Below, piece by piece: positions 49,708-60,447 of a stretch of DNA of 64,000 nucleotides. The DNA is from Gigaspora rosea (lineage: Eukaryota; Glomeromycota; Glomeromycetes; Diversisporales; Gigasporaceae), in assembly GCA_003550325.1 (NCBI GenBank), contig QKWP01000028.1:306505-370504 (forward strand), in the 5' to 3' direction. Every line of letters begins with the position of its first letter. The first letter of the stretch is position 1. The notes beneath the pieces were generated by a model that worked only from the letters and a program-made list of their open reading frames with translations, searched no databases and had not been told where the DNA came from. Position numbers and translations under genes: made by a program.

Positions 49708-49932
49708 TCACAGCTGATACTAAAAACGGCTGATACTGAAATTTTGACCTACTTTAATATAAAATTTTAAAATTTTTTTGTGGTAATTTTTTTGTTTTTG
49801 TCTTATAGGGTTAGGGTGAGGTTTGGGAGTAGATTTGATATTTGAAGAGTATTTGTGGATTTTAGCAGGGCTTATAGTTTCAAATCGAGATCCCAAATTT
49901 CAGCATCAGCTGTTTTCAGCATCAGATGCGAC
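49708..49932 (+). mobile_element. Element with doubled terminal repeats (family C, copy 3)
   Basis: Left end CACAGCTGATACTAAAAACG then GCTGATACTGAAATTT; right end AAATTTCAGCATCAGCTGTT then TTCAGCATCAGATGCGAC. AATAATT lies on both sides. The interior carries TAGGGTTAGGGTGAGGTTTG and GGATTTTAGCAGGGCTTATA, as in copies 1 and 2. Confidence 0.7.
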
Positions 49933-50179
49933 AATAATTAATAAATTATCTAAAAAATATATCCCTTAATTTGTTATGCAAGCATATTTGCCTGCGAAAA
50001 TTTTAAAATTTTAAATTTTTTAAATAAAACCTTAAATATTAATTTAGCTATATATTTTCTAAGTAAAAAATATAATATTAGTTCTGTTTTATCAACTTTA
50101 TTATAAAATATTTGTTTTGGAACTTTTACTATAGAATCTTTTCTTTAGGTTTTCTCAAATTTTATATGTTCCCATCTAT

Positions 50180-50560
50180 AAAAAAAATTTTTACTTCTAA
50201 CACAGTCCTAATTTTTACAAGTAAATCATTTAAAGTCAAATAATAAAAGTTGTCATCCTTTATATAAACTACAAAGTTGTATAAGAAACTATATTTTTAA
50301 AACCAATATTTAAAGAATTCGCCAAGATATTGTAAAATATTTTTTTGGTTAAAAAATTTCTTTAAAATTTAATATTTTTAGCTTATAAGAAACATAAACT
50401 TTTGTCTTATAATATAAGTTTAAATGATTCAAAAATATAATTCTTGTTCTTAAATATTATAATAACAAATTTTATTTAATATCTTAAATGATTAAAAAAC
50501 TAGATTAGAGGTATATTTATAGTAATTATATAGGCAAATTTGCCTGCAAACCTCTACAAA
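50180..50560. repeat. Dispersed repeat related to 4370-5060
   Basis: Shares AATAATAAAAGTTGT, CCAATATTTA, GCCAAGATATT, TTTTTAGCTTATAAG and CTTATAATATAAG with 4370-5060 in order. It lacks the foldback found in the other copy. GGCAAATTTGCC near 50533 resembles the end at 7741. Confidence 0.5.
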
Positions 50561-50911
50561 GTAAGAAATAACTATATATTTTTTTAGATACTGGTCACAT
50601 TTAGTTAAAATTAAAATAGGTTATTTTAATAAAATTTTAAGTAATTTTACTTTATTTAATTGTCCAAAATTGTCCAAATCATTGTCCAAAGCTGTTCTAT
50701 GACAATACTGTATCACTCTACCCAATAATTATATTTCTAATTGGGAAAAAATCTTGTTAGAAAAATATTCTTTCTGAAATATGTCATGTCAGTATCAGTA
50801 AATATCTTTTTGAAATATGTTCTGTTAAGAAAAAGGAGTTCGAAAATATGGTATATTAAGGAAAAATCTGTCAACAAAAAATGCTGTAGGTGAAATATTC
50901 TGTTGGGAATA

Positions 50912-51084
50912 GAGCTGTTGGTGAAACTAGTTAGTTTCACCAGGACCATCCGGTGCACCATGGTGCACCATCAGTGCACCGTTGAAGATTGGAGTTTTTT
51001 ATAATTATTGGTGCACCAGTTTCGGTGCACTAGTCTTGGTGCACCACGGTGCTCCATTGAAGATTTGTTTCACCTGCAACTCTA
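50912..51084. mobile_element. 173-bp element with a GGTGCACC cluster
   Basis: Flanked by the exact 10-bp direct repeat GTTGGGAATA (50902-50911 and 51085-51094). Ends GAGCTGTTGGTGAAAC and GTTTCACCTGCAACTC are inverted repeats. Inside, seven copies of the palindrome GGTGCACC or one-base variants lie within about 105 bp (50950-51055), arranged around two copies of TTGAAGATT. It interrupts the right arm of 49211-51139, so it is younger. Confidence 0.8.
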
Positions 51085-51139
51085 GTTGGGAATATAGTGT
51101 CAGAAAAATAAGCTGGGAGAACTAACTTTCAAGGAATTA

Positions 51140-52718
51140 AGCAGCAATTCTTGATACCCTTTAAATTACTTTATTAGTTTGTGAGTATAAAGATCATTTG
51201 AATCAATCTTAGATATATACAGTTTCTCATATAAACAAGTTATTTTGTACAATTTTGCTCTAGAAATGTAAAAAATTTTATTTTAAATTGCAAAAATTTT
51301 TTAATCTAATGGTTATTAAGTGTGAAATGTGATTTTATCTTATACATCATATAAAATTACAGGTTAGATTCATTGCACATAATATATATCTATCAATCTA
51401 TAGTAAAGGTATTTATATAAATTTTATCAATATTTAGTTATTTTAATAAATAAGTTATCTGTTTGCAAATTTGTACAAAATTATTTGTTAATGCATGTTA
51501 TATTATTTATTAAAATAAAGAATATTCTTAAGGTACAAGCTAATAAAAATCTTAATTTTGTTAAAGCAACTTTAAATCCTTCTTTATTATGCACTGACTC
51601 AATCAATGTTCTTAAATATATTATTTTTATAAATATTACTTTCAAATCATTAACAGTAATGGTTTAGTCTCTTAGATAGCAATTAAAAAGCTTTTTCTTT
51701 GGCATAGTACAGTAATATGAAACCATATGTATGGGCAATATATAATTTCTAGAGAGCTAAGAATTAATTTTAACGAATACAAATAATGCTTCTATTTTTT
51801 TAAAAATGCTATTAAAATTAATTTCTAGCACTTTGGAAATTGTCTTGAAATAATAACCTGAGTATTATTTCTAGTGATTTGCTATTTATATTTATTCCTG
51901 AAATTTTAAATTTTAACATATAGTATATACAAAATATGTACTATAAATATAGTTTTTTTCTGGCATCTAATTGACTGGCAGAAGTAATTAACAAAAATAT
52001 TAGCATAATACTTATTAGTATAATCACATTTCTTGTAAAATGAATTGTAGTATTATTGCAGTACTGTTTGGGTTTGATTTTATGTATATTGCTTATGTAA
52101 ATTTTGAAAATTTCTTTTTGGTAATGGTTATGATTTTTATATATCTGCTAATGAAAAGAGGCTAAGATTTTTATAACTATTATTAATCTCAATCTATTTC
52201 TCAAAGATTGGATCAACAGACAACTAATACAGAAAGTTATATAGGTGTAATAAGATAGGTTTATACTATAGTATAAAATAGTTGAATGAAATATGTATAA
52301 AGAGAAAATATTATTCTAATTTAGACTATAGTCAAAAAAGAATATTTATTTACTTTTAGTAATTTTAACCCTAATTTTAGATGTAACAAATATTAATTTT
52401 AAACTGAAATTTAATTAAAAATTTCAGCCAAACTTTTACTTAATTTAGATATAACCTAAAATTATTAAAAATTATCTGAAATTATCAGAAATTACTCGAA
52501 ATTAATGGATATTAGTTTTCTTTTTAGATTTTTCTTTATTTTTTTTCATTATACAGTATATATAAATTATTAGTATAAATTTTAACATAAAAGCAAGTAG
52601 TTTTTCCTTAGCTTAAACTTTGCAAAATAACTGACAAGATTATAATAAAGTGAAAGTATACTCTTATATTATTTGCAATAAAATAAACATTTTAATTATC
52701 AAATGAAAACTTCTAATG
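51140..52718. other. AT-rich intergenic region with a hAT-end fragment
   Basis: No gene. The stretch 51913-52010 (TATAGTTTTTTTCTGGCATC, AACAAAAATATTAGCAT) matches the subterminal left end of the hAT transposon at 18670-18735 in the same order, a solo fragment or decayed non-autonomous copy. Confidence 0.45.
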
Positions 52719-55110
52719 TCTTCTAGTAAAACATTTAACAATTTTAAAGAGAAGTTGAATAAAATACCTATATTAAACTTAGATATTGTTACTTTAAAAA
52801 GTAATATTGTTGAACTTTTCAATTAAATAAAATGGTTAAAAAACTTTACTAATAATAATAAATTAACAAAAGAACTTGAAGACCTCTATAATCAAATCAA
52901 GTAGAAACAAATTATATTAAATAATACTATAGCTGAATTTACTGACCATATTAATATAGGTTTAATCAAAGAAGATAAATATTTAAAGAAAACTTATGAT
53001 TTAAATTTTCAAATTACTAAATATATTTTAGAATTAAAGAGAAGAAAAAGAAGAACTTCTAACCCAACAAGCTACTCTAACCCTACAAAGAAAGGAAAAA
53101 TATCTTCTACTATCAATTTTTCTACTAATGAGAACATGTAAAAAATTTATGAACTCCTTAAACAATAAGAATCTTATAATAATTTACTACTTACAAAAAG
53201 TTATTCAGAAACTAATCATACATCTAACCCTTATGAGGCATCTAAAAGTGATTCAAATATAGAAACTGATATTAAAATGCCAGATAGCTATAAATAGAAA
53301 CATTCTTATTATAAAAACTATCTTATCTATACACTTACTCTCTTATCCTACTTCTGCTAAAAAAAACTTTTGGAACAATATTATCAAGGTCAAAAAGATA
53401 TCAACAAACTAAAAATTAATTATCTTAAACTTTACCATAGTATTATAAAACCAAATTATTGTTGTAACTACCTACTTTTTAACTTTTAACTAATAATTTA
53501 CAAGATTTTTCAAAAGAAGTAATAAAAAATCTAAAGAATTATCTAAAAAAAATTATAATTTTTTAAAAAAAAAACTTAAAAATTGTTTTAAAAACCATAG
53601 TAAAAAACTAAAAGATTATGTTAATAAAATTTCTTCATCTTATACTGATACTTTTAATAAAGTAAAATTTAAATATACTTCTGTTAACTACTTTAAAAAT
53701 AGAGGACCTAAATTTGTTGAACTCTATACAGAAAGATTTTTAGTTCTAAATAATACTTTAAAAATGGAATTTGAAAAAAAAGAAAAAATAAGAAAAAAAA
53801 CAAGACTTTATAGAAAAAAATTTAAGTAATACTATTAATAAGTGAATTAATGCTTTAATACAAAAAGAACTTATAGTACTACAAATAACAATCTATGAAG
53901 ATCTTGCAAAAAATGCTCCAAAGAAAAAAGCATCAAATCAAGATCTAAATCCTATTCTAGAAATAATAATAATAAAAATAATAACAAAAATAAAAGGGTT
54001 TTCAGAAAACTGGAACCTTTATATGGCAAAATCAAACAAAAAAGAAGAAGAAACTTCTAAGTCAATCTCTCACTCAAGATCACAAACATTCAAGACATTT
54101 TCAAAAGACTGCTCACAATTGTGAAACAATATATTTTGCTGACCTTCCACAATCCATAAAAGATCCAAATTACAATGATGCAATGCTGTATCTTAAATTA
54201 TGTGCATAAATTTATTCCTACTCCTGCTCAATGTTATAGTCTAACAGATACGGATTTACTCTTTATAAAAGAATCTCTAATATACTTAGAATGATACTTT
54301 AATTTATTTTTTGAATTTGAAGAAGGCAGCGTTAATAAGCCTGTTAGAATTCCCAACCAAACCTACCAACTGAAACATTATCTACAAACAACAGAATTTA
54401 TAAACTCTATTAGATGATTATTTGTATTTTTTTGAATCTTTTAAAGGATTGGATAAGTGATTTAGAACAACTTTTTAGAGATTTCTGAACTTCTATTAAA
54501 AGATAATTTTCAACTTATTTATCAAGTTGATAAAATTAAAAGCTAGTTTAATTGTGTTGTTACAAGTGACTTTGAATCATTATATACAAAGTTTACTCAC
54601 AATGAAATCCTTTCTGCTTTTGATTATTTAAATAATTATGCTATTCTGGTAAAAACTTATTATGGCTTTAATAAGCCAAAAATTAGATTTATTCTTAATT
54701 TAGTTATTGGAAATAATTATTTCAAAGCTTTAGATAAAATCTACATTCATCTATTATAAGTCTAAACATTATTTTTTTATGAAGAAACAAGTTGTAATAA
54801 ATGAAGTTTCATGTCTTTCATTAATTTGCACAAAAAAAAAATTTTTTAGAAAAAAAAAGAAATCCTCTATCTTTTTAAATTCTTCGAAAGGATATCCATT
54901 TTATATTTTTAAGAATTTGAATACCAAAAATAGGAAAACTGAACAAATATTTTGCAAAAAGTTAATGAATTTAAAAAGAAAAAAGGACTATACCAATTAT
55001 TCTAAAAATTCCTTACTACAATATAGTATTTAAAATGAAGAATTATTCAAAAATACTAAAAGAAGCTTATAAACAATTTATAAACAAAAAACAATACAAC
55101 AACTAATAAT
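52719..55110 (+). pseudogene. Reverse-transcriptase-like relic (Penelope-like or similar), heavily broken
   Basis: A Lys/Asn-rich leader starts at 52719 (SSSKTFNNFKEKLNKIPILN) and is interrupted by TAA/TAG codons that each fit Gln (CAA/CAG). Around 54210 the sequence reads HKFIPTPAQCYSLTD and, near 54560-54640, VTSDFESLYTKFTHNEILSA then FDYL. The D-F-x-S-L-Y-T pattern resembles the first catalytic motif of reverse transcriptases of the Penelope type, and FIPTP is common upstream of it. NYFKALDKIY follows at about 54715. The later YxDD motif was not found. Assignment to a class is tentative; that this was a coding gene is clear from the surviving blocks. Confidence 0.4.
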
Positions 55111-56203
55111 ATGTATAACAAATTAACCTTCTCTAGTTAGAAATCCTGCCTGGTCCTCTACTGGGTACCCTAACACTAGCTTGAACTTTAACTAATAAAA
55201 AATGACTAGAAAATCACATAATACATGTGACTATTAGTTATGTAACTTTAGTTATACAAAACTTCTGAAATTTTTATCACATGATCATATGATCACATTA
55301 CCTGTGTTTTCATATAATTATATTTACCTTTTTTAGTAATATAAGTTACCCTAATTTTTCCTAGTTACACTAATAATATATTGTAACACAATAATGAATA
55401 GTTATATTGTTTTCTGCTAATTGTTATATATGCATGATAAAATATAATAGTATAGTTACATTTTATATCAATGATTAATATTTGAATTTGACTTTGCTAT
55501 GTCTCTTGAATGAATTTTTACAAATTTTTTTAATAAATAGTTATGAATTTTGTTTGTTTATTTTAAAAATGATTTATTGGTTTTTGATTAAATATCTGCA
55601 TCAGTATGATATTTCTTGAATTTTAAGTATATAAATATGTGCATTACATGTACATTTGAATATGTATAATAGTATTATTATATTATAATCAATATAAAGT
55701 AAGTGGCATTGATGTTTATAATTGATATATATATATATAAGTGGTTTTTATTTTTTTATTTTTTTTTTATTATAGAACATGAGTATTATAGATATTATCA
55801 TTATCATAACCATTGCATATGATCATTATGATAATTATCATAACCATTGCATATGATCATTATGATTATATTGTTATATTTGATCAGTAATTTTTTTTAT
55901 GTGATTATTATAATTAATTGATATAATATTAATATAAAACTATGGTATTAATAGTTATAATCGATTGTTGTAGTTTGGTTTGGGTATTCTTATTATATGT
56001 GAACATTATAATTACATGTTTTTACTTAATATATTATTGCTATAAAACTATATTTAGATATTATGTATAATCATTATGATTATATTCGATCAGAGTAATG
56101 ATAATATATATAAACATTATTATTATATCTTGATTATTAAAATGTGATTTTAATATTATTAACAGAGTATGCTAATTTATATTTGGTTCTCTTTTTTTTT
56201 ATA
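55111..56203. other. AT-rich intergenic region with a 34-bp tandem duplication
   Basis: No gene. TTATCATAACCATTGCATAT followed by GATCATTATGATAA occurs twice in tandem (55801-55834 and 55835-55868). Poly(T) before 56203 ending in TATAG looks like a splice acceptor leading into the Helitron coding region. Confidence 0.45.
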
Positions 56204-57015
56204 GAAATATACCTACTAATTTTGATTGCTATAAATTAAAATGTAAATAACAAAAAGCTATACAAAGAGCACTGCATATTATCAAAAACAAGAATAAGAA
56301 CAAAGATATAAATAAAGTAAAATTCAACAAGCTAAAAATTTAATTTAACAAAAGAACAATATGCAAACCATATTCAATTAATAAAGTCAATGGAATAATG
56401 CATTAGCAAAATTCTGTAACAATACTAATTGTGATATATTTAGAAAACTATCCTGCGTAATTTGTTCTAGTTTATTTTAAATAAACATTTAACTATTATT
56501 AATATGCAGGAATTATATTTACTATTACTTGAGATTGAAAAGAATCATTTTTTGAAATTGATTTTATGTATGGACATCCATATATAGATGATAGAAGTTA
56601 TAAGATTTTATTAAATAGAAATAGGTTTGTTAGAGGTGATATGAATAATAATAATAATTAATTCAATCTTTGAGTATACTATTATTGTAAATAAGCAATA
56701 AATATGGGTAACATTTCTTTACTTTCTTTCTTGAATATTTGGATAGGAACAACCCTATAGTGTCTTCAAGAGTTAACAATACCTGAACAAATTTTAATTT
56801 TAGCAGGGTATATATGTATAAATCTTATTCAACTCACTGACCAAAACATATATATCACAAATTAAAAGGTTATATAATTACATTTATACAAGAACCAACT
56901 ATGCTTTTTGCAGTTTTGACTTTATATATATACTAATGTGTAATACTTAAAGATTTATTTGTTGAAGAAGAGCAAACTATTAAAAAATTGCTAAGTGTAA
57001 AAAAAAATAAGATTG

Positions 57016-57585
57016 TGTCACAGGGTTTTTGGTACCTATGTAATTAGTAATCGGGTGCGCATATGATCGAATATTATGAGCAGGTAATCGTGATTCATTA
57101 GAAATTAGTATAATAATTGCATGAGCGATGAGTATAGTATGATGCAAGTATATTAGTAATTAGTAAATAAGCATCGATCCTAAAGAAAAAAAGCCTAGCT
57201 TCTCTTCTTGTAATAAATAACTTTGTGTTAATAACTGCATATCTCTTAGTGAATAAACTTATTCTGTGTAAATATCTTATCGGTAGTAGTACCTGAACGA
57301 TACGTCAGGACCCAGAACAATCTATAAATAGCTAACAATTTTAAAAAATTGTTATATATTTCTAAAAATAGAGAAGATCTACAGAAAAATAGTCAAAAAT
57401 AAGCATCAATATTACTAAATATAGAAAAGATCTACAAAAAAATTGTCAAAAATAAGCAAAAGCAAATTGCCACCTATCTATATATAGTTCGGGGTCCTGA
57501 TATGTTAGTTATCGTACTGCCAAGCGAGTAAAGTTCAGTAGCAAAACTCTATGAAGAAACTGGGTAAGAGAAAGGTCTTACTCGC
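57016..57585 (+). repeat. 5' LTR (with nested AGGACCC element)
   Basis: Aligned with 59240-59607 over almost the full length (GCATATGATCGAAT, ATTGCATGAGCRATGAGTAT, AATAAGCATCGATCCTAAAG, GTAGTACCTGAACGATAC). Differences are mostly transitions. The 192-bp element at 57307-57498 accounts for the extra length. Confidence 0.8.
57307..57498. mobile_element. AGGACCC-end element (copy 4), in the 5' LTR
   Basis: Starts AGGACCCAGAAC and ends GTTCGGGGTCCT. Flanks GATACGTC (57299-57306) and GATATGTT (57499-57506) form an 8-bp duplication with two C/T differences. The 3' LTR shows the empty site GATACATCAGTCATCG near 59520. The interior has two GAAGATCTACARAAAAAT...CAAAAATAAGCA units, as in the copy at 17422. 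Confidence 0.85.
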
Positions 57586-57694
57586 AGAAGCATATTGGAT
57601 TTTTGTGTACTATTGATAAGTACAAAGTCTTCTTATCTGCTGAAATCGGTAATAAAGTGCCTTGGTGGCAAAGTTGTGTTTGATGGGATTTTAA

Positions 57695-59147
57695 TTGAAA
57701 ACAATAAAAAGCAAGAATTATTTGGCTTTCTTTGTGAAAAAGGTAGTTCGAGAGGTTAGAAAAAGCTTGAAGACGACTCAAGGAAAACGGGATAGGCATA
57801 TAGTGCATTTGTGCTATGTGTGTCGATATAAAGGGCACTTAGCTCGTTCGTGTCCATCTGTGAAAGATCAAGGTTGTGATCGAAGCTTGAATAATAATGC
57901 TATGAACATTCGGCGTGTGGAATTTGGAAGGAAAGATCGTGAAGGTTTGAAGTGAGGAAGAAAAATTAAAAACATTGGTTATACAAAGAGAAATAAGAGT
58001 AGTAACCAAAAAAAATGATGCAATTGTTAAGGGAGACAAATTAAAGAGAAAAAGGGTAATAAATATTAGCACAAATAATCAGGGTGTGAAAAATAGATCG
58101 AAGATCGAATACAAACCTGAAGGATCTGATAAGAGGAAGATGTTTAAACATAATCAAGAATCGGCAAGTTTAAGTGACAATAGTAATAAAGAAACAGTAA
58201 ATAAATGAAAAAAGAATTGAAGAAATGATTTATGAGGACAATGGAAGTGGTGAAAATGATTTTACCAAGAGTAGAGACAATCTTGATAATGCGTGTATTG
58301 CTTGGTTGAGAAAGGTTGAAGTGCTTAGAAATCGCATTAGTGAAATAAAACAAACGGAAGGCCTATTAGAAAAGAAAAATAATAAAATCAAGGAAGACGT
58401 GAATATAAATTTGAATTAGATAGAAAAAGAAAGATATGAAGCTTTAGAAAAGTCCAAGTTGATGATGAGTCTTGGAGACGAAGTTGATCAAGAAGAGTTG
58501 ATGAACGATGATGAAAAGAGGATCGATAAGGGTGATAAAAAGAATAGTATAGTTAGTTCGATAAAAGATGAAAGATATCAAATAAATGTAATAGAATTTG
58601 AAGATTTACCTGAATTGGATGATAAGAAGTCTTGATTGAATCCGCTGATGAAACGTCCAATCAGAAAGATAGGTTGAGACATGATTTCGGGATGATCACA
58701 AAAGCTGATAACATGAATACAGATGCAGAAGAAGATAAGGACATTGTTGATAATGTCGAAAAAGAATCATCTAGAATTGGATATGATGATGTAAATGAAA
58801 CAATGTGAATGGTACTAAGTGTTAATGGTGAATCAGTGATAGAATCAATTGATACTTGTTCATGTCCATATCTAGTAAGCATGGACTATGCGAACAAGAT
58901 AGGACTTACTTGGAAATATCGGAATAAGGAAATAAGTCTTGGACATTTTGGTAGTAAAGTCATTAGAAATATTCTTGGAGTAAATGTTGTTGTGTGTGGC
59001 ATTGAAGTAAAACAACCATTTTATATCATACAAAAATTAAATTTTGATGTAGTTCTTGGAATAGCATGGATTGCGAGATCTAGATGCATTATTCAATATA
59101 AGGATGATGAATGTTATTATACAATTGAACGGGTAATAGGGAGGTGA
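57695..59147 (+). pseudogene. gag zinc knuckle and retropepsin-like protease of the LTR element
   Basis: 57695-57955 encodes a basic segment with CYVCRYKGHLARSC (57812-57853), a CX2CX4HX4C nucleocapsid zinc knuckle. Between 57975 and 58800 several Lys/Glu/Asp-rich blocks are separated by stops (57953, 58206, 58417, 58633, 58806). 58809-59147 encodes a retropepsin-like domain: VNGESVIESIDTCSC, where DTC replaces the catalytic D-T/S-G, and FDVVLGIAWIARSRCIIQY, matching the later (F/Y)DVILGxxWL strand. No reverse transcriptase, RNase H or integrase follows before the 3' LTR at 59240. The element would need proteins from elsewhere; the Ty3-like origin is inferred from protease and knuckle style. 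Confidence 0.7.
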
Positions 59148-59239
59148 TGTTTGTGAGTATTGTTGAAAATAATGTAAATAGGTTAGATGATTTTGCATTT
59201 TGTGACTTCGGGGACGAAGTCCTGGGGATCTAGCTTATG

Positions 59240-59607
59240 TGTCATGGGGTTTTCGGTACTCATGTGATCAGTGATCAGGTACGCATATGATCGAATGTTA
59301 TAATCAGGTAATCGTTATTCATTAAAATTAGTATAATAATTGCATGAGCAATGAGTATAGTATGATGCAAATGTATTAGTAATTAATAAATAAGCATCGA
59401 TCCTAAAGGGAAAGAGCCTAGCTTCTCTTTTTGTAATAAATAACTTTGTGTTAATAACTGCATATCTCTTAGTAAATAAACTTATTCTGTGTAAATATCT
59501 TATCAGTAGTAGTACCTGAACGATACATCAGTCATCGTACTACCAAGCGAGTGAGGTTCTGTAGCAAAACACCACGAAGACAAGGTAGTCTAAGTGACTA
59601 TGTGACA
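59240..59607 (+). repeat. 3' LTR
   Basis: 368 bp, starting TGTCATGGGG and ending TATGTGACA, followed by the target duplication GATTG. It carries the un-interrupted version of the site into which the AGGACCC element inserted in the 5' LTR. Confidence 0.85.
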
Positions 59608-60447
59608 GATTGCTATAGCTTTAGAATAGTTAATAAATCACAATATTTTATACAAAAAAATTAAATTTGATAGAACAATTTGGAATCCTTACCAAAGAAT
59701 GAAATACCAACTGCTTTATTATTAATACAATAACAGTTAATATTAATTCTAAAATATAAATACTATTCTGAATATATAATAATATGAACCATACAATTAA
59801 TAAAAATATAAAGAAACTATATTTGAGTTACAAGATTCTAATGATAGTTTGGCTAAATTGAAGCATTTGAGTATTATATATACTAATAATATATTTGTTT
59901 CAGAACAAAAATGGTTACTAAATTTACTTGAGAAAAGAATCAAGAAACAATAAACTACAGTACTAATACAATCCTAGTACTGTATTCAAGCATATCCAAA
60001 AACAAATATATGGATCCAACTCTTGTACCCACTACATTTTCTACTTTATTTTCTTATAAAATTGGTGACCATGTGGATAATTACTGCAAACAACACATAC
60101 TGTTTAAAAAATATGTTAAGCATTATTGAAGCTTAATAATTCTAAATTTACATGGCGTTGTTCATTTATTTTTGCTACATTTGACATATTACAAAGAAGC
60201 AATATATCAAAAACATACCTGATAATGAAACAAGAAAATTTTAACTAATCTGCTGAATTAATTTCAAAAATTATACCAAATTATATGAAAATAGTAGTTG
60301 ATCAAAAACAAAGCAAACAACCAATAATAAATAAAGCAATACTTGAATTATTGAGAAATATAAATGTTGTTGGTGAAAAAATTATAGGTTTATACCAATT
60401 GCAAAAATTTCTTCATAATGAAATTTGTGTTATTATAATACAAAATG

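Larger units (their letters stand above)
49211..51139. mobile_element. Large inverted-repeat element with TTTYCTGACA subrepeats
   Basis: The left arm (49211-49445: TAATTCCCTGAAAGTTAGTT, ACACTATATCCCCAACAGAA, TATTTCACCTACAGCA...) and right arm (50735-51139) are inverted copies, the right arm interrupted by 50912-51084. Arms are made of short TTTCYGACATA-like subunits, reminiscent of the CGACA foldbacks at 4493 and 17029. The middle contains a family C copy (49708-49932), TTGTCCAAA repeats (49645-49690 and 50663-50690) and the dispersed repeat 50180-50560. No coding sequence. Confidence 0.65.
57016..59607 (+). mobile_element. LTR retrotransposon, non-autonomous, inserted in the Helitron
   Basis: Starts TGTCACAGGG, ends TATGTGACA, and is flanked by the exact 5-bp target duplication GATTG (57011-57015 and 59608-59612). 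The 3' LTR is 59240-59607 (368 bp). The 5' LTR starts at 57016 and runs to about 57585 including a 192-bp inserted element; its last 20 bp differ from the 3' LTR, so its end is not fixed. A purine-rich CTTCGGGGACGAAGTCCTGG just before the 3' LTR may serve as polypurine tract. The internal part is only 1.65 kb. Confidence 0.9.

Noticed and set aside
49979-50547. A second copy of the CAGGCAAATTTG-end hAT-like element of 7741-11423
   Set aside because: TTTGCCTGC words occur at both sites, but no 8-bp duplication or extended inverted ends could be read.
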